From Aporrectodea caliginosa (taxonomy: Eukaryota; Annelida; Clitellata; Crassiclitellata; Lumbricidae): DNA of 64,000 bases. Every line of letters starts with the position of its first letter. Positions within the stretch are counted from its first letter, which is position 1. The stretch covers positions 620,001 through 684,000 of the forward strand of contig JACEVL010000152.1 of NCBI GenBank assembly GCA_020284085.1, given 5' to 3'. Below are positions 30,901-64,000 of the stretch, piece by piece. The notes beneath the pieces were generated by a model. That model did not search any database. It had not been told where the DNA came from and saw only the letters and a list, made by a program, of their open reading frames with translations. The position numbers were made by a program, and so were the translations under genes.

Positions 30901-32646
30901 AGTGACAAAAGCACGCTGGAGAAGACAAACAAAGACAGTCACCCAAGCAGGGTTAACCCTTTAACGACGAGCTGCCGATGCTTTCCCATACATTTTAGTA
31001 CACGCTCGTCGTTAAAGGGTTAAGCACCACGAACAAATCCAGTTACCGGCACAGTGTTACAATTCTAGTACACCAGTACTTCTTTATAACTGGCAAATCG
31101 GGAACAACCGGAAATCGCTTCGGCCATTTGCCCCGGCCGGATATCGGGTTCGGAACTATTCGCCTCGGCAAATAATACCCACGCAAATACCTACAATTTT
31201 TGGAATTCGATCAATCTCAAGATTATAGTTACAATTTACAAATAAATTATACAACTGAACTAAATTTCTGCAACAATTTAAGTATTTAACCGAAAATCGC
31301 TATTTAACGCTGATTTGGTTGTCATTGTTCTAGCCCTTCGTACTATAACTTCTTTAATTTGCACATGACGTCATAGTCTCAGCAGACTCATAGTCATAGA
31401 CGGTACTCGGTTCGTACCCGGATCCGGCAAATAGTACATCCAAATACTCGGATTTGCTACCCGGTAGAAAATGTCTACCCGGTTGTTCCCTACTGGCAAA
31501 ATATAATACAAAGTGTGCACTCGTTCAATGTGCTCCTGGTTCACACACAATTCTACTTAACGTTAAGTGGTGTCCTCAAAACTTTAACATAACACGCCGT
31601 GTTGGTTAATATGCCATACAAGACCTGCAGTGTAACACTAATTATTAACTTTTTCAACATTATCCCCTTACATGCATGGCCTGGTTTTTACCCACTGTAT
31701 CATAAGGCATGTCCCCCAACAACTTCTCAGTAACAGTTCTACACTAATTATCAAATTTAACGCTATTAAAAAAATGAATACAAAATTAAATTCAGCTTTG
31801 CAGAATGAGTTGAATTTCCTTCTCATTATGAGCACTTTATAAAATCCGAAGGCAAAAGAAGTCAAACCATGTCACCAACGAACCTTTGCATATAATGTTC
31901 ACAAATACGTAAATTAGTTACTGTCACAACAAAACCCTTGACCAGAATGCTCAAGATCAGCATGATCTTTTTTGTATGCTGTCGTCTTTTTTCTTGTCAG
32001 TTTAATTTGAATTAGTCAAGTTCAGAAGCACAAACAGAATATAACACCATCAACAACACTACAGAAATCGTTAGATTAGATCACTTCCTTTGAAAGCACT
32101 GAAGAATTTCTGTGTGCTTTAATTTTACAAAAATCAGTTAACACTTTAATGACGAGCGATTACTAAAATGCATGGAAAACTAATCCCTCTCGTCGTTAAA
32201 GGGTTAAACAATGCCACTGACGAAACAAAGCTTGCCTGTCACGCTCGAGATCTGCACGAACTCTTTCCAGAGCTCTCCTCTGTTCTTCTTTTTCCTTCTT
32301 GTATGAATTCTCATATTCCTTCTTTTCCATTTCCGCCTTCCACTGGCGGAACTTCTGCGTCTCCTGTCCCAGTTTCCGTCGCTCCATCTCGCTCTTCTTC
32401 TCAGCATCCTCCTCCTGTTGGGCTTTCAGCTCTCTTCTCTCAGCCAGTTTCTTCATCAGCCTACACAGGAATTCAACAAGCAGTTTAACATAGCATTTAT
32501 ATAGTTCAGCATTCTATGCAGATGTACTGTCAGGTCAACTGCACTGCAATTTTGTAAGGAACATGCAAAAAGTGTCACTGCAGTGCAACTGTAATAAAGT
32601 TTAAACAAACTCATCAACAATATTTCAAAGGCACTATATACCAATA

Positions 32647-32721
<75 letters not shown>

Positions 32722-35700
32722 ACCTATAATGTGAGGTGAACTTGCCACATTCCTTATAGCACCTGCAAGAACCATAGGTGTATACATTTCTGTGAAATAC
32801 AACCAGGATACTAACATAATTACCCTTCATTTGAATAAAATAAATAAAACAATTGTTTAACACGTTGACCGCTAGGGAAGTATTAACACGTAACTTATTG
32901 CATGTGTTTAGATACTAAGTTCAGCAGTCAAAGTGTTAATGGACCACAAGCAAATACATTTAACTATACGGACTTAGGCCTAATGTAACTATATGGACTT
33001 AGGTCTAACTCAAAGATACCTTTAAGCAGGGTTGCTCTACACATGAAGCCCTCCAATCAGTACAACGGTGCACCATTTCTCTAGATGCCAAGAGATAACA
33101 TTGATTGTGTACTGCAACTCAATATCTCCCAACCCAGAGCCTCAATTGCTCATTATTAAACCATGAGCCCATGAATAATACAGCAATCTGCTTATAATAA
33201 TCATTACGCTTCTGTAGCCAAGTTTCAGGCATGTGCATTCTTGGACAGGGTGCCATCATTTGCATGGGTGCCGAGGCTTCAAGGTGACTGCAGACAGGCT
33301 TGGCATGCACCTGGCCGTTAACACAGCATCTACGCAAAATCTGTTTTATTCTGACAAAATAATTCAATAACTCAGATTTCAAAGCACATAACTGTAATAG
33401 TAATTGCAAATTTATATAGCTCCACCTTGGAGAATTTATTAGAGGCAGTCCTGACCCACTGTATGTGTAAGGTCCTTAATTGCCACGAAGAACTACAATC
33501 ATTAAACTGTATACAAAACACAACGTTATACCATAACTACAGGAAAACCCTTTGGCAGTGCTCGGTTGGTCATATGAAGAACAGCAGTCCATTAAGCTAT
33601 GTGGCAGACCTGGGTTGAAGTGTCAGCAAATTAATTTCTCTACGCCTTGGCACATGAGGGTTGGTGGCCAGTCCTCTCCCTTGTCGTCTCATCTTCCCGC
33701 TGACAGCATGCAGTGAGTGTACTCGTTATAGCTGAGTTGATTAGGGGCACAGGTGGAGCAGAAATCTTGACACAAATTTCTTCCCTGGCAGGGATTTGAA
33801 CCCCAACCTCATGGTTTACAGTTCAAGCACACTAACCACTACACTATCATGCACCCCCATATATGAACATGGCATAAACTGCACGAATGCCCAAGATCTG
33901 AGCTTTTGAGACACAAGGTGGTAGTGCAACTAGTACAGCAATATAAAGCAATTACTCAATTTGTAAGCATTAGTAAACTATATTCTTGTAAGGCTCAGGG
34001 CCTAGACTATGCTACGCAAACTGTAATCCCGATTTGTAAACAAGTTGCATTTGTGACAGCTTGTAATCTCTTAAATAAACAAATACTGCTCGATTGATTG
34101 ATCTAAATTTGTGAAAGCCACTGAGAAGTAATTAATTTTTCTGAAATAAAAACAGACCTTTCTTGTCGTTCCTCTAGTGTCTCTCCCTCTCTGAGTTCGT
34201 CTTCCAGGTCCGCAGATTCCTCATCATAGGAAGCCGCTGCAGCCGCTGCCCCACTCGCCTGAGCATTCACGGAGGTGCTGCTGACCCCACCAGACGCTTC
34301 TGGCGGAGTCTCTGCATCGGCTGCCTCCGTAACCGCTGATGCAGCTGCAACACTGGCCCCTCCTGACGAAGAAGATGGTGAAGTTGGCTGTTGCATCTTT
34401 CAACAGTTATATAGAAGAAAATATCACAATCAGAAACTGTTTGTCACAGATGAACGAACCTCTACGCCGTTGAATAAAAATGTTCGTAAGGCCACGTTTA
34501 ACAAATGCTCGTGATAAACTTTCACTGTAAGACCAGCCTCATATATGACTAAGCATAAAGCAAACACAGGGAGCTAGTGAAAACGTTGCGACTGCTCAAT
34601 CTGCCATACAACAGATCAATACGTTTCAGCCTAAATTTAGAAAACGTGAAAAATCAATATCACTGTGCTGCGATATTTGCCCACCTGTTGTTACAAGTGT
34701 AAGTCATTACTGTATTATGATTAGTATTACTACATATCTCGTTGTATTGTATTGCATTTGATCATTTATAAAGCGCCTTCACACAGCCTTTCATAAGCAC
34801 TCCCAGTGCGAGCAGCGATCCTGAAAGAAAAGGAAAGTTTTAAGGTGAAAGAGGCAAAGATGCCACCAGAGAGGACGGTAGAGCGTAGAGAAGGGGAAGT
34901 CCATTCCATAGAGAGGGACCTATGCAGGCTAAGGATCTGGATTTAGCCATTGTGGTATATAATTTCGTTTATTGAAAATAGAAAGTTGACAGACCGCAAC
35001 TTTTCACATAGAAGAAAAACAGGTCCTACATGGAAAACAAAGAGATCAAGCCGGTCAGAATATCCGAGAGGATGCAGTGACATGGCAGAGAGGAGATGGA
35101 GAATCTAGTGACAAAGATATCTTTGGAGTCATACACTCCACACATGTTTTGTTTATACTATTTAAACAAAACAAGTATGAAGAGAGGCAGTTTGGGATAT
35201 ATATGACAACAGAGAGGCATACAAACACATAAACAAAAGAAAACCACAACAGCCACACAGTAGCAACTAGAGAACAAGTCAATTGTTCAAGAGATAAAAA
35301 CACTAAGACACAACAACAGAGACAGAACCACAGAAGCAGAATGAACTGCACACAGATCTCAAGAAGTACATAAAATTTATAGTAAAACGGCAGTAAAAAT
35401 TTAGATTATAAAGCCCAGACTGAAGACAGAATTTGTGCTATTTTTTTAAATAATAAAACATTTAAACCGACAGTGAACTGAGTGGTCAGAGGGTTCGGCC
35501 TGTAACGTGGAGATTATGGGTTCAATCCTCCACTGAGGCAGACACTGTGTAAAGGACCTTGAGCAAGTCCTTCACTCACAATTGCTCAGCACCATCGATG
35601 TTCTGTCGTATGACCGTATGCACTTCTGAACTTTTGAGGGAGGGCAATATCAAATACAGATGTACCGTATTGTATTCAGTAGCCAAGTAAGCAACTCAGG

Positions 35701-38700
35701 CATTTAGCACATCCATAAAAAATTGTTTGCACAAAAATGTTTTGACTTCTTAGTTAAATCCAGAAATACAGAAAAAGCAATCCTTTAAACTTTCATATAA
35801 GCCAAAATGCGGTTTGCAATTGGTCCTACAATAAAGAATATTCGATTCTATTATTCTTTAATCACCTGTAGAGCTTTATTGAACTTTTCGAGCAGCTGTC
35901 CAGCATCGACCTGACCCATGCTGACCTCCAGTGGCAGACCTGTTTCAGGGGCGATGAAGAAGACACTTGGAACAATCATCACAGGGTCTAATCAAACCAG
36001 GTCAAGGCACCATCCAACAGACAAGATGTACAGCATGCAGCCGTCTTTCTACACTGACATACTTAATATTTAGTAATATTGTAATTAAATATTTATATTG
36101 CACCCTTAATGTGCTACATTCACTGTTTCTTATTCCATTACAAGATATTTACTGTAGTACAATTGTACCGGTAATTAAATATCTATACTGCACCCTAAAT
36201 GTGCTACATTAAAATTTTCTTATTCCATTACAAGATATTCAGTAATACAATTGCAATTAAATATTTATACTGCACCCTTAATGTGCTACATTTAGAGTTT
36301 CTTATTCCATTGCAAGATATTTAGTAATACAATTGTAATTAAATATCTATACTGCACCCTTAATATTTAACTACAATGGTGTACTAAAGGTGACTGGAAC
36401 ACTAAAGTAGCTCATTGTTAAAGTCTTAATGTGTTACATTTAAAGTTTCTTACTCCACTACAAGAAGCAGAAGTCAATAGCAACCAAAGCTGACAAAGAT
36501 CCAGGCAAATATTATTGGTCTTATAAAATAATTTTGAAACACTCATTTGAATGTGCCACTTGAATGAATGAATGAAAAATATGAGATTTACATGCCAGAG
36601 GTCAAGATTTGAATCAGAAGAAAAACATGAAACAGATTCCTGAGCCTACTATCATCAAGAATCTTTTGATCATTCATCAGATATTAAAAATCAGCATGTT
36701 TTCTTCTAAAAGGATACAGATTTGTGCAAATTGAAGTCCAACTTGACTGCAAAACAAATGGCATTTACATGATTGTTTGCAGTTGACTGTAGAAAAATAC
36801 TTAAGCCATACAAAAGTCTTATAATGAGAAAATTAATAATGAGTATTGGAAGACACTTAGCATGATAAGTGCTATAGTAAATTTGCTCTGAACTTCCAAG
36901 AAAATGCTGTTTCACAGCATAGATGAACAATTGAACACTGCCAATAAAACGTTCTATTTTAACTCTATGTCAGCATCTAGACTGAAGTTAGCTAGTCGTT
37001 TACTGGAAGCTTTGAGCATCTGACTAGAGTTATTGTTACCACATGATTAAAAAACTATAATTAAATACCAGGTAGTATTACCGTAAATGGTTATAACTGA
37101 AGGGCAAATAATACACAATTTTTCAACACAAACTGATCTGAGGGATAAACTCGGCAAGAAGTGGAACAAATAGGAATAACAGTTCTGATGTAAAACAGAA
37201 AACAAATCATAAATTTATGTAGCACCACTTGAAGATATCTACATTCTAAAGAGGGTTTATGCTAATGTTAGCAGATGCTAATTTGCCGACATCACTCTCT
37301 AACAAGCTGTCACAGACAGTAGCACAGTCACTCGAGCATAACGCTAGACAATTGTGTAAAGTAACTATGAAATTCATGCTATTTGCCTGGCTACAGGCAA
37401 CAGTTTTATTATGTACCAACAACTTATATCTGCACACATCCTCGCAACATTAGAGCATGCAAATTCCCAAAATTACTTTTAAGAGTGTACACACAAGCCT
37501 CTCCCAACCCAGCCTATGCAAAGGGAATGTTCTAGTGACTATCATATTTGTGTTGTTTGCTCTCTGGTTGTTAGTTGGGAATGGCACAGCTAATTTCCAA
37601 CATAGAGACAGAACAATGAAGAACCTTTTGGCTTCAAGTTTCAACCCAACACATTTGCTTGCCGCTGAAAGCTGGCCGACTGCATCATCATCCCAAGCTT
37701 TGGCCGTCTCTCTTGAAGGCTCATCATCACCTGCATCATAAATTATCTTGAGTTAGAAGTCAGAACCACCATCTATGCTAAAACAACATTGGAGGAATCA
37801 TTATAACAGTTCTACGAATAATGCTTCTCAGACTAGTCCAAACGCTATCCAAAGTGGTCAACCAGAGAAAACGGCAATCCAGCCATGCCACTTGGTTGGC
37901 ACCCAAACTGTTTAGGGTGAGAAACTAAAGTCATAAAATTTTGTGAAACTGAACAAGTTTTAAAACAGGCATTGGCCAAATATCGCCTTGCCTTACTTGC
38001 TTCTCCCATTCAGGATCAACCCACTACTTATCGAACACTTCTTCCCCTTAAACTTGCGTAGCTATATGATAGGCATAGACACAAAGGATCACAGCAGAGG
38101 GACCGCGGATCGATGCACTAGGAAGTGACTGAATTTAGAAAACGTTCCAGAAGACCTGGATCAGTCTGTTGGCCTACGAAAAATGTGGCATAGATCTGCC
38201 ACATCAAAAACTGATAAGGTTTGCCAAGGTTTATCATTCTAGCATTTTAGCATTCAGCTATAGAAACAGAACATGAACATTCTAAAGAAAATCACAATTT
38301 CTGAAGCATGGGTTATTTTTATATGCAATTAGTATTCTTAGAATTCTTGATGTGTTAAGCACCGACTGATACAACCCAGATTTACACTAAATTGTAATTT
38401 TTTTATTATTACTACGTAATAATTTATATTTGTGCAATAATTTAATTATTAATAATTTGTTAACATTATTATATGTTATATACCTTATAACTGTGTTTAT
38501 AAGATGTATGTACACCAAAGTGCGATTAGCCATTGGTTAATAAAGAATATACTTACTTACTTACTTACTTAAAACATATGCGATTAAATGGAGTGTGTCG
38601 TGTCGTGAACACACCGAAGTAAAGCAGGGCCACAACATCGCCACGATATGCTGACTATGAATAAAACGTTTTTAAAAATAGGGAAAAATGACCTGTTACA

Positions 38701-38777
38701 AACACAATGAACAGAGATTTTTGACTTTTGGCCAGTTGTATGGCAGCTGGTATGTTTCCGTCAAACCACTTCATCAT
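24820..38777 (-). CDS. UBXN4: UBX domain-containing protein 4 (UBXN4/erasin), eleven exons
   Basis: Exons in order are 38693-38777, 37625-37730, 36718-36746, 35866-35987, 34158-34396, 32236-32460, 29839-29961, 28558-28660, 27882-28010, 26685-26911 and 24820-24928. The total is 1497 nt, 498 aa, with every phase matching; human UBXN4 is about 508 aa from memory. Known role: an ER-membrane protein that recruits p97/VCP for ER-associated degradation. Layout: thioredoxin-like N-terminal region (residues 1-113; WFDGNIPAAIQLAK, PVMIVPSVFFIAPETGLPLEV), Ser/Ala-rich acidic linker (114-193), charged coiled coil (about 194-310), UBX domain (313-387; RVQFRMPDGSS, LLDLELVPSS), hydrophobic ER anchor (about 404-425; SFIWILLAPLLALWNF) and the conserved end TWNGNSTQQM. 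The UBX loop is TYPKR where I recall FPRR in human. The start could be either of two adjacent ATG codons. Confidence 0.92.
25130..25240. repeat. ATGT-type tetranucleotide repeat
   Basis: Imperfect TATGTATG / CATGTATTTATG units in UBXN4 intron 10. Confidence 0.75.
25745..26128. mobile_element. hAT-type MITE (family A), 384 bp
   Basis: The ends are CAGTGTTTCTTAACC and CTTAAGAACCACTG. The flanking 8-mers AGCTAAGC (25737-25744) and TGCTAAGC (26129-26136) match at 7/8. The end phrase GGGGTTCGGCTCCCTTGAAA is identical to that of 281-654. It lies in UBXN4 intron 10. Confidence 0.85.
26194..26600. repeat. 21-bp minisatellite beside UBXN4 exon 10
   Basis: The unit is CAGGCCTCTTGGTCACAACAC with variants, in two blocks separated by diverged units. 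Since 21 is a multiple of three, the minus strand reads as a 7-residue repeat (VVTKRPG). It lies in UBXN4 intron 10, about 85 bp from the exon 10 donor, in the exon's own frame. Confidence 0.92.
26685..26911 (-). CDS. UBXN4: UBXN4 exon 10, ER membrane anchor
   Basis: The acceptor is TTGGTTACAG. The exon encodes a hydrophobic segment (SFIWILLAPLLALWNFICNF) and then a polar Asn/Thr/Gln-rich tail. I chose the donor CCGAA then GTATGA because it fits the phase of the last exon; a CT then GTTTAG site a few codons later is also in phase. The reading frame stays open past the donor into a 21-bp minisatellite. Confidence 0.82.
27882..28010 (-). CDS. UBXN4: UBXN4 exon 9, end of UBX domain
   Basis: The acceptor is TTGTTGACAG and the donor is CCTGGG then GTCAGT; 43 codons, phase 0 at both ends. 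It encodes VTLSTTYPKRMFLESD and LLDLELVPSSVLIVLPG. The p97-contact loop is YPKR rather than the usual FPR-type sequence. Confidence 0.92.
28558..28660 (-). CDS. UBXN4: UBXN4 exon 8, start of UBX domain
   Basis: The acceptor is TTTTGCCTAG and the donor is CAACAG then GTTGCG. It encodes ESCRVQFRMPDGSSITQVFS and ARSFIQQ, the first strands and helix of the UBX ubiquitin-like fold. Confidence 0.92.
29638..29765 (+). mobile_element. tRNA-derived SINE (family 3)
   Basis: The head AGCCAACTGGTTAAAGCAC followed by TACTGGTTCGAGCCTCCC has A-box and B-box-like sequences, then ATGTAGGACCTTGAGCAAAT. It has the same general plan as 35468-35642. It lies in UBXN4 intron 7. Confidence 0.55.
29839..29961 (-). 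CDS. UBXN4: UBXN4 exon 7
   Basis: The acceptor is TTTTACACAG and the donor is AAAGAG then GTACAT. It encodes QDRAERYKQDKELQDEAKER and the rest of the charged helix to ENATK, continuing the coiled coil. Confidence 0.9.
30132..30390 (+). mobile_element. tRNA-derived SINE (family 1), duplicated A-box segment
   Basis: The GCGGTGGTGTAGGGGTA head segment occurs twice in a row. The body includes GGGACCCTGCATGGGCAAGT and CTTGAAGGGGCGCTATAA, and it ends in a CATA tetranucleotide tail. The B box is mutated (CCATTCGAATCC). It lies in UBXN4 intron 6. Confidence 0.78.
30408..30655 (+). mobile_element. LINE C-terminal fragment
   Basis: The plus strand encodes THRAFSCVGPSSWNSLPQHL and then LTFAVLKHN, the W-LP block seen at the end of CR1/L2-type LINE proteins. 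It is 5'-truncated and directly follows a SINE. Confidence 0.65.
30953..31023. mobile_element. piggyBac-like mini-MITE, 71 bp
   Basis: The element is bounded by TTAA. Its arms, TTAACCCTTTAACGACGAGC and GCTCGTCGTTAAAGGGTTAA, are 20-bp perfect inverted repeats around a core of about 30 bp. TTAA targets and CCCTTT ends are typical of piggyBac-like elements. Relatives lie at 32138-32207 and 55782-55842. Confidence 0.78.
31098..31492. mobile_element. hAT-type MITE (family E), 395 bp
   Basis: The ends are TCGGGAACAACCGG and CCGGTTGTTCCCTA. A perfect 8-bp target duplication CTGGCAAA lies at 31090-31097 and 31493-31500. The GC-rich ends with repeated GGCAAAT/CCCGG phrases contrast with an AT-rich middle. 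It lies in UBXN4 intron 6. Confidence 0.85.
32138..32207. mobile_element. piggyBac-like mini-MITE, 70 bp, next to a splice donor
   Basis: TTAACACTTTAATGACGAGC on the left pairs with CTCGTCGTTAAAGGGTTAA on the right, bounded by TTAA. Its near edge is 28 bp from the GC 5' splice site of UBXN4 exon 6. Confidence 0.75.
32236..32460 (-). CDS. UBXN4: UBXN4 exon 6, coiled coil with GC donor
   Basis: The acceptor is CCTGTGTAG. The 75-codon exon encodes a charged helix (MKKLAERRELKAQQEEDAEK and onwards to LERD). The 5' splice site reads GACAG then GCAAGC, a GC-AG intron; no phase-compatible GT is nearby. A 70-bp palindromic MITE begins 28 bp inside the following intron. Confidence 0.87.
32648..32719. 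repeat. TA dinucleotide repeat
   Basis: An uninterrupted TA array of about 70 bp in UBXN4 intron 5. Confidence 0.97.
33600..33858 (-). mobile_element. tRNA-derived SINE (family 2)
   Basis: It shares GCCTTGGCACATGAGGGT, GCCAGTCCTCTCCC, GTGTACTCGTTATAGC and the GATTTGAACC head with 17546-17806. It is in UBXN4 intron 5, oriented with the gene. Confidence 0.65.
34158..34396 (-). CDS. UBXN4: UBXN4 exon 5, low-complexity linker
   Basis: It encodes a Ser/Ala/Glu-rich linker (SPSSSSGGASVAAAS, ESADLEDELREGETLEERQE). The donor is GAAAG then GTCTGT. The 5' edge is less certain: an acceptor ending GAAAG at 34397 fits the phase, and a CAACAG site a few codons inside also would. Confidence 0.8.
34740..34950 (-). 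mobile_element. LINE 3' end fragment, minus strand
   Basis: It begins with GTATTGCATTTGATC and ATTTATAAAGCGCC, the reverse complement of the common LINE end, followed by a decayed body. Similar minus-strand ends start near 42300 and 62740. Confidence 0.55.
35468..35642 (+). mobile_element. tRNA-derived SINE (family 3)
   Basis: The head GTGGTCAGAGGGTTCGGCC and TTATGGGTTCAATCCTCC are A- and B-box-like, followed by GGACCTTGAGCAAGTCCTTC. It lies in UBXN4 intron 4. Confidence 0.58.
35866..35987 (-). CDS. UBXN4: UBXN4 exon 4
   Basis: The acceptor is TTTGATTAG and the donor is CTACAG then GTGATT. It encodes PVMIVPSVFFIAPETGLPLE and GQLLEKFNKALQ, the last strands of the thioredoxin-like region. Confidence 0.9.
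36071..36360. repeat. Tandem repeat of 82-90 bp, about 3.5 copies
   Basis: The phrase TAAATATCTATACTGCACCC followed by TTAATGTGCTACATT recurs with the CACCC core at 36101, 36191, 36273 and 36355. It lies in UBXN4 intron 3, between the microexon and exon 4. Confidence 0.88.
36718..36746 (-). CDS. UBXN4: UBXN4 microexon 3 (29 nt)
   Basis: Only 29 nt between acceptor GTTTTGCAG and donor ATCT then GTATCC. It encodes QVGLQFAQI and completes split codons on both sides (Ser before, Tyr after). It supplies the block corresponding to LQFSQIYPV in the human protein. Without it the flanking exons do not join in frame. Confidence 0.85.
37625..37730 (-). CDS. UBXN4: UBXN4 exon 2
   Basis: The acceptor is TTTATGATGCAG and the donor is AAAAG then GTTCTT. 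It encodes GDDEPSRETAKAWDDAV and ends in LEAK plus two bases. It is colinear with the GDDEQS..W region of UBXN4. Confidence 0.85.
38693..38777 (-). CDS. UBXN4: UBXN4 exon 1 (start)
   Basis: Two tandem ATG codons (38777 and 38774) are followed by KWFDGNIPAAIQLAKS and LFIVFVTG. The donor is ACAG then GTCATT, leaving phase 1. Confidence 0.88.
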
Positions 38778-38880
38778 CACAGAATAATATCTTCTTTTGC
38801 GTACAAATTGGTTTCATATTCGACCAAAGACATTTAATATAGAAAGACGGTCGTTATTTGACGCATGCAAGGCTGGTATA

Positions 38881-38888
38881 TGACGTCA
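38881..38888. promoter_or_regulatory. Palindromic CRE (TGACGTCA) upstream of UBXN4
   Basis: TGACGTCA lies 104 bp upstream of the first UBXN4 ATG. CREB/ATF-type factors bind this octamer and ER-stress genes often use it. The octamer also occurs near 4507 and 31366, so position rather than presence is the argument. Confidence 0.4.
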
Positions 38889-39989
38889 TGTAGGCAGATA
38901 CTCCGTTATAATCTTAACTCTGCTGTTTTGCCTTCAGTATTAATTCAACACCCTGTAATAATAGTCCCAGATAATTATATCCCAGTAAATTGCGTAGCAA
39001 AATAGCTCTTTTCACAAACTTACAGAGGAATTAGAATTTACTGGCTAACAAATTCTTTATAATTTGATAAGCGGGTCTGCGGAACGCAGCATTCCTGGCG
39101 CTAAAAATTGTTCTCTATGCTTCCTGCTATACAATAACTTCTCTCATCCAATTCTTTGCTTGTATCTATAAATTTTTGCTTGTTTGTTTGAATGTATTAA
39201 TCTTGCCATGTACAGTGCTGTGCGTTTGTTTGTGCTTCTCAATAAAGAATATACTTACTTATTTAAGTAATTACGTTCCATATTCAGACTTTCAGCAAAC
39301 AGACAGCGTTAATTTTAGATTCCTTTGCTAAGAGCCATTGAATTTGTTTATGGTCATTGGTCAACAACCATAAGCCTTAAAAAGTGCGTCTGTATTGGAA
39401 CTTTTGTATTCTGTATTTTTTTTTATTCCCCTTTTTGGTCTGCTCTGTGGTTTACCACTTATCCTATCGTCGCAGCATAACTGGAAATTTAATGCGATGA
39501 GCGCAGATTCTGAGCCTAACATTGGGGTAAAGACTGACAAATTTGGTCACAAGTAGCAACACACGTGCATCTTTCGCCCTGCAGGTTTTGAGCTAGACTA
39601 TATAGAAATTGGTAATTGGACACAACTCCGCCACTACCCTACCTGTGGTACTACCACAGTGGTATTGCCAGTCCCAAGCCAGGAGAAAGGAGGAGGGCGA
39701 CATGCACTAATCATCTTTGTTATGACACAGTGTCGTTAATCAGCAACCAAGGTAATTGGACACAATAGAAATTAAACAAAAGTAGGAGTTGCTGATGTAA
39801 TAGTTTTGTTCTCGTGATCATATTCAACCTCGACTTTCAACAACCTACAAGGCAGTGAGTCTACCCAACGACCTCTTATGAGTCTACCATCAATGACGTC
39901 TACCATCAGGCTTTGTGGCAGGTGTGGTGGGCAACTCTGCACGACGTAAACGCCGCTGAGTAGGTGCGGTGGGAGTATTTGTCGTCTCT
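38889..39989. other. Intergenic region between UBXN4 and OXSR1
   Basis: This 1.1-kb region separates two divergent genes and must hold both promoters. It also contains a retroelement tail with CTTA repeats (39140-39262) and a repeat at about 39655-39745 resembling 28735-28820. No reading frame is convincing. Confidence 0.5.
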
Positions 39990-40002
39990 GACATTAACTG
40001 TC

Positions 40003-40044
40003 CAATATGGCGGCCTCTTGAAACAGGATCGACGGACTATATAA
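40003..40044 (+). promoter_or_regulatory. Probable OXSR1 core promoter: YY1-like site and TATA-like box
   Basis: CCAATATGGCGGCC at 40002-40015 fits a YY1-type motif (AA-ATGGCGGC) overlapping a CCAAT. TATATAA lies at 40038-40044, about 135 bp before the start codon. The surrounding sequence is locally rich in CG dinucleotides. The transcription start would be near 40070 if the TATA box is used. Confidence 0.45.
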
Positions 40045-40179
40045 CGACGGACGGGATAGTCGGTGTTTTCGTTTCTCGCGGCTCATTAAGGGGCGACCGG
40101 TTGATCAGAATCGGATTACTTGTATCTGCTGACGGAACTTCGACGATTTATTAGCTGAGTTTCTGGTTACTTTGTTGCA

Positions 40180-63890
<23,711 letters not shown>

Positions 63891-63942
63891 GTGATTGCAC
63901 TCTCTGCTGAAAACTAGGTCACATTAAGAAGAAGAAGAACAG

Positions 63943-64000
63943 TCCCTGAGGCAGCCATGGGTATGAAGTGTTAGCGACTTCATTTTCTGAGTATTGGCAT
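63943..64000 (-). mobile_element. SINE family 2, cut by the window edge
   Basis: It begins CTGAGGCAGCCATGGGTATG and GAAGTGTTAGCGACTTCATT, the same as the low-coordinate end of 17546-17806. Confidence 0.65.

Overview
This is nuclear DNA from an intron-rich animal, almost certainly a marine invertebrate; I cannot name the species. The evidence is three animal genes with short exons and GT-AG introns (one GC-AG), dense retroelement 3' ends, tRNA-derived SINEs, hAT and piggyBac-like miniature transposons, and long simple-sequence arrays. All exon models were built by eye from splice sites, reading phase and recalled family sequences; no search was run.

Layout. 1-2.4 kb: very dense ATT/ATC trinucleotide arrays around a retroelement protein fragment and a candidate exon. 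2.6-4.5 kb: an immunoglobulin-domain exon and a possible signal-peptide exon on the minus strand (tentative secreted, perhaps ZPBP-like, gene). 4.7-5.6 kb: a SINE and a LINE end. 5.9-11.7 kb: a higher-order satellite of ten units, each a conserved spacer plus a variable hexamer-based minisatellite. 11.8-15.7 kb: LINE end, two related hAT MITEs, CA repeat, SINE, and a 36-bp minisatellite.

15.9-20.6 kb (-): CNPY2, five exons, 231 aa, an ER saposin-like protein with an unusual acidic tail and a KSEL end. 24.8-38.8 kb (-): UBXN4, eleven exons, 498 aa, an ER-membrane UBX protein that links p97/VCP to ER-associated degradation. It has a 29-nt microexon and one GC-AG intron. These two neighbours both act in ER protein quality control.

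40.2 kb to the right edge (+): OXSR1/STK39 (SPAK/OSR1) kinase, seven exons giving 294 codons that cover the kinase domain; the C-terminal regulatory part lies beyond the window. It starts 1.4 kb from UBXN4, head to head. Its exons 2-5, with their introns, occur twice in a 6.5-kb direct tandem duplication (44.2-50.7 and 50.7-57.3 kb). The phases do not allow copy-1 exon 5 to join copy-2 exon 2 in frame, so a working mRNA must use one set or a phase-matched mixture. The duplication ends inside a near-full-length RTE/BovB-like LINE (57.1-60.4 kb, minus strand). The two copies differ by a piggyBac-like MITE, and they are near-identical in the middle but visibly diverged elsewhere. This duplicated exon cassette is the most interesting structure in the window, provided it is not an assembly artefact.
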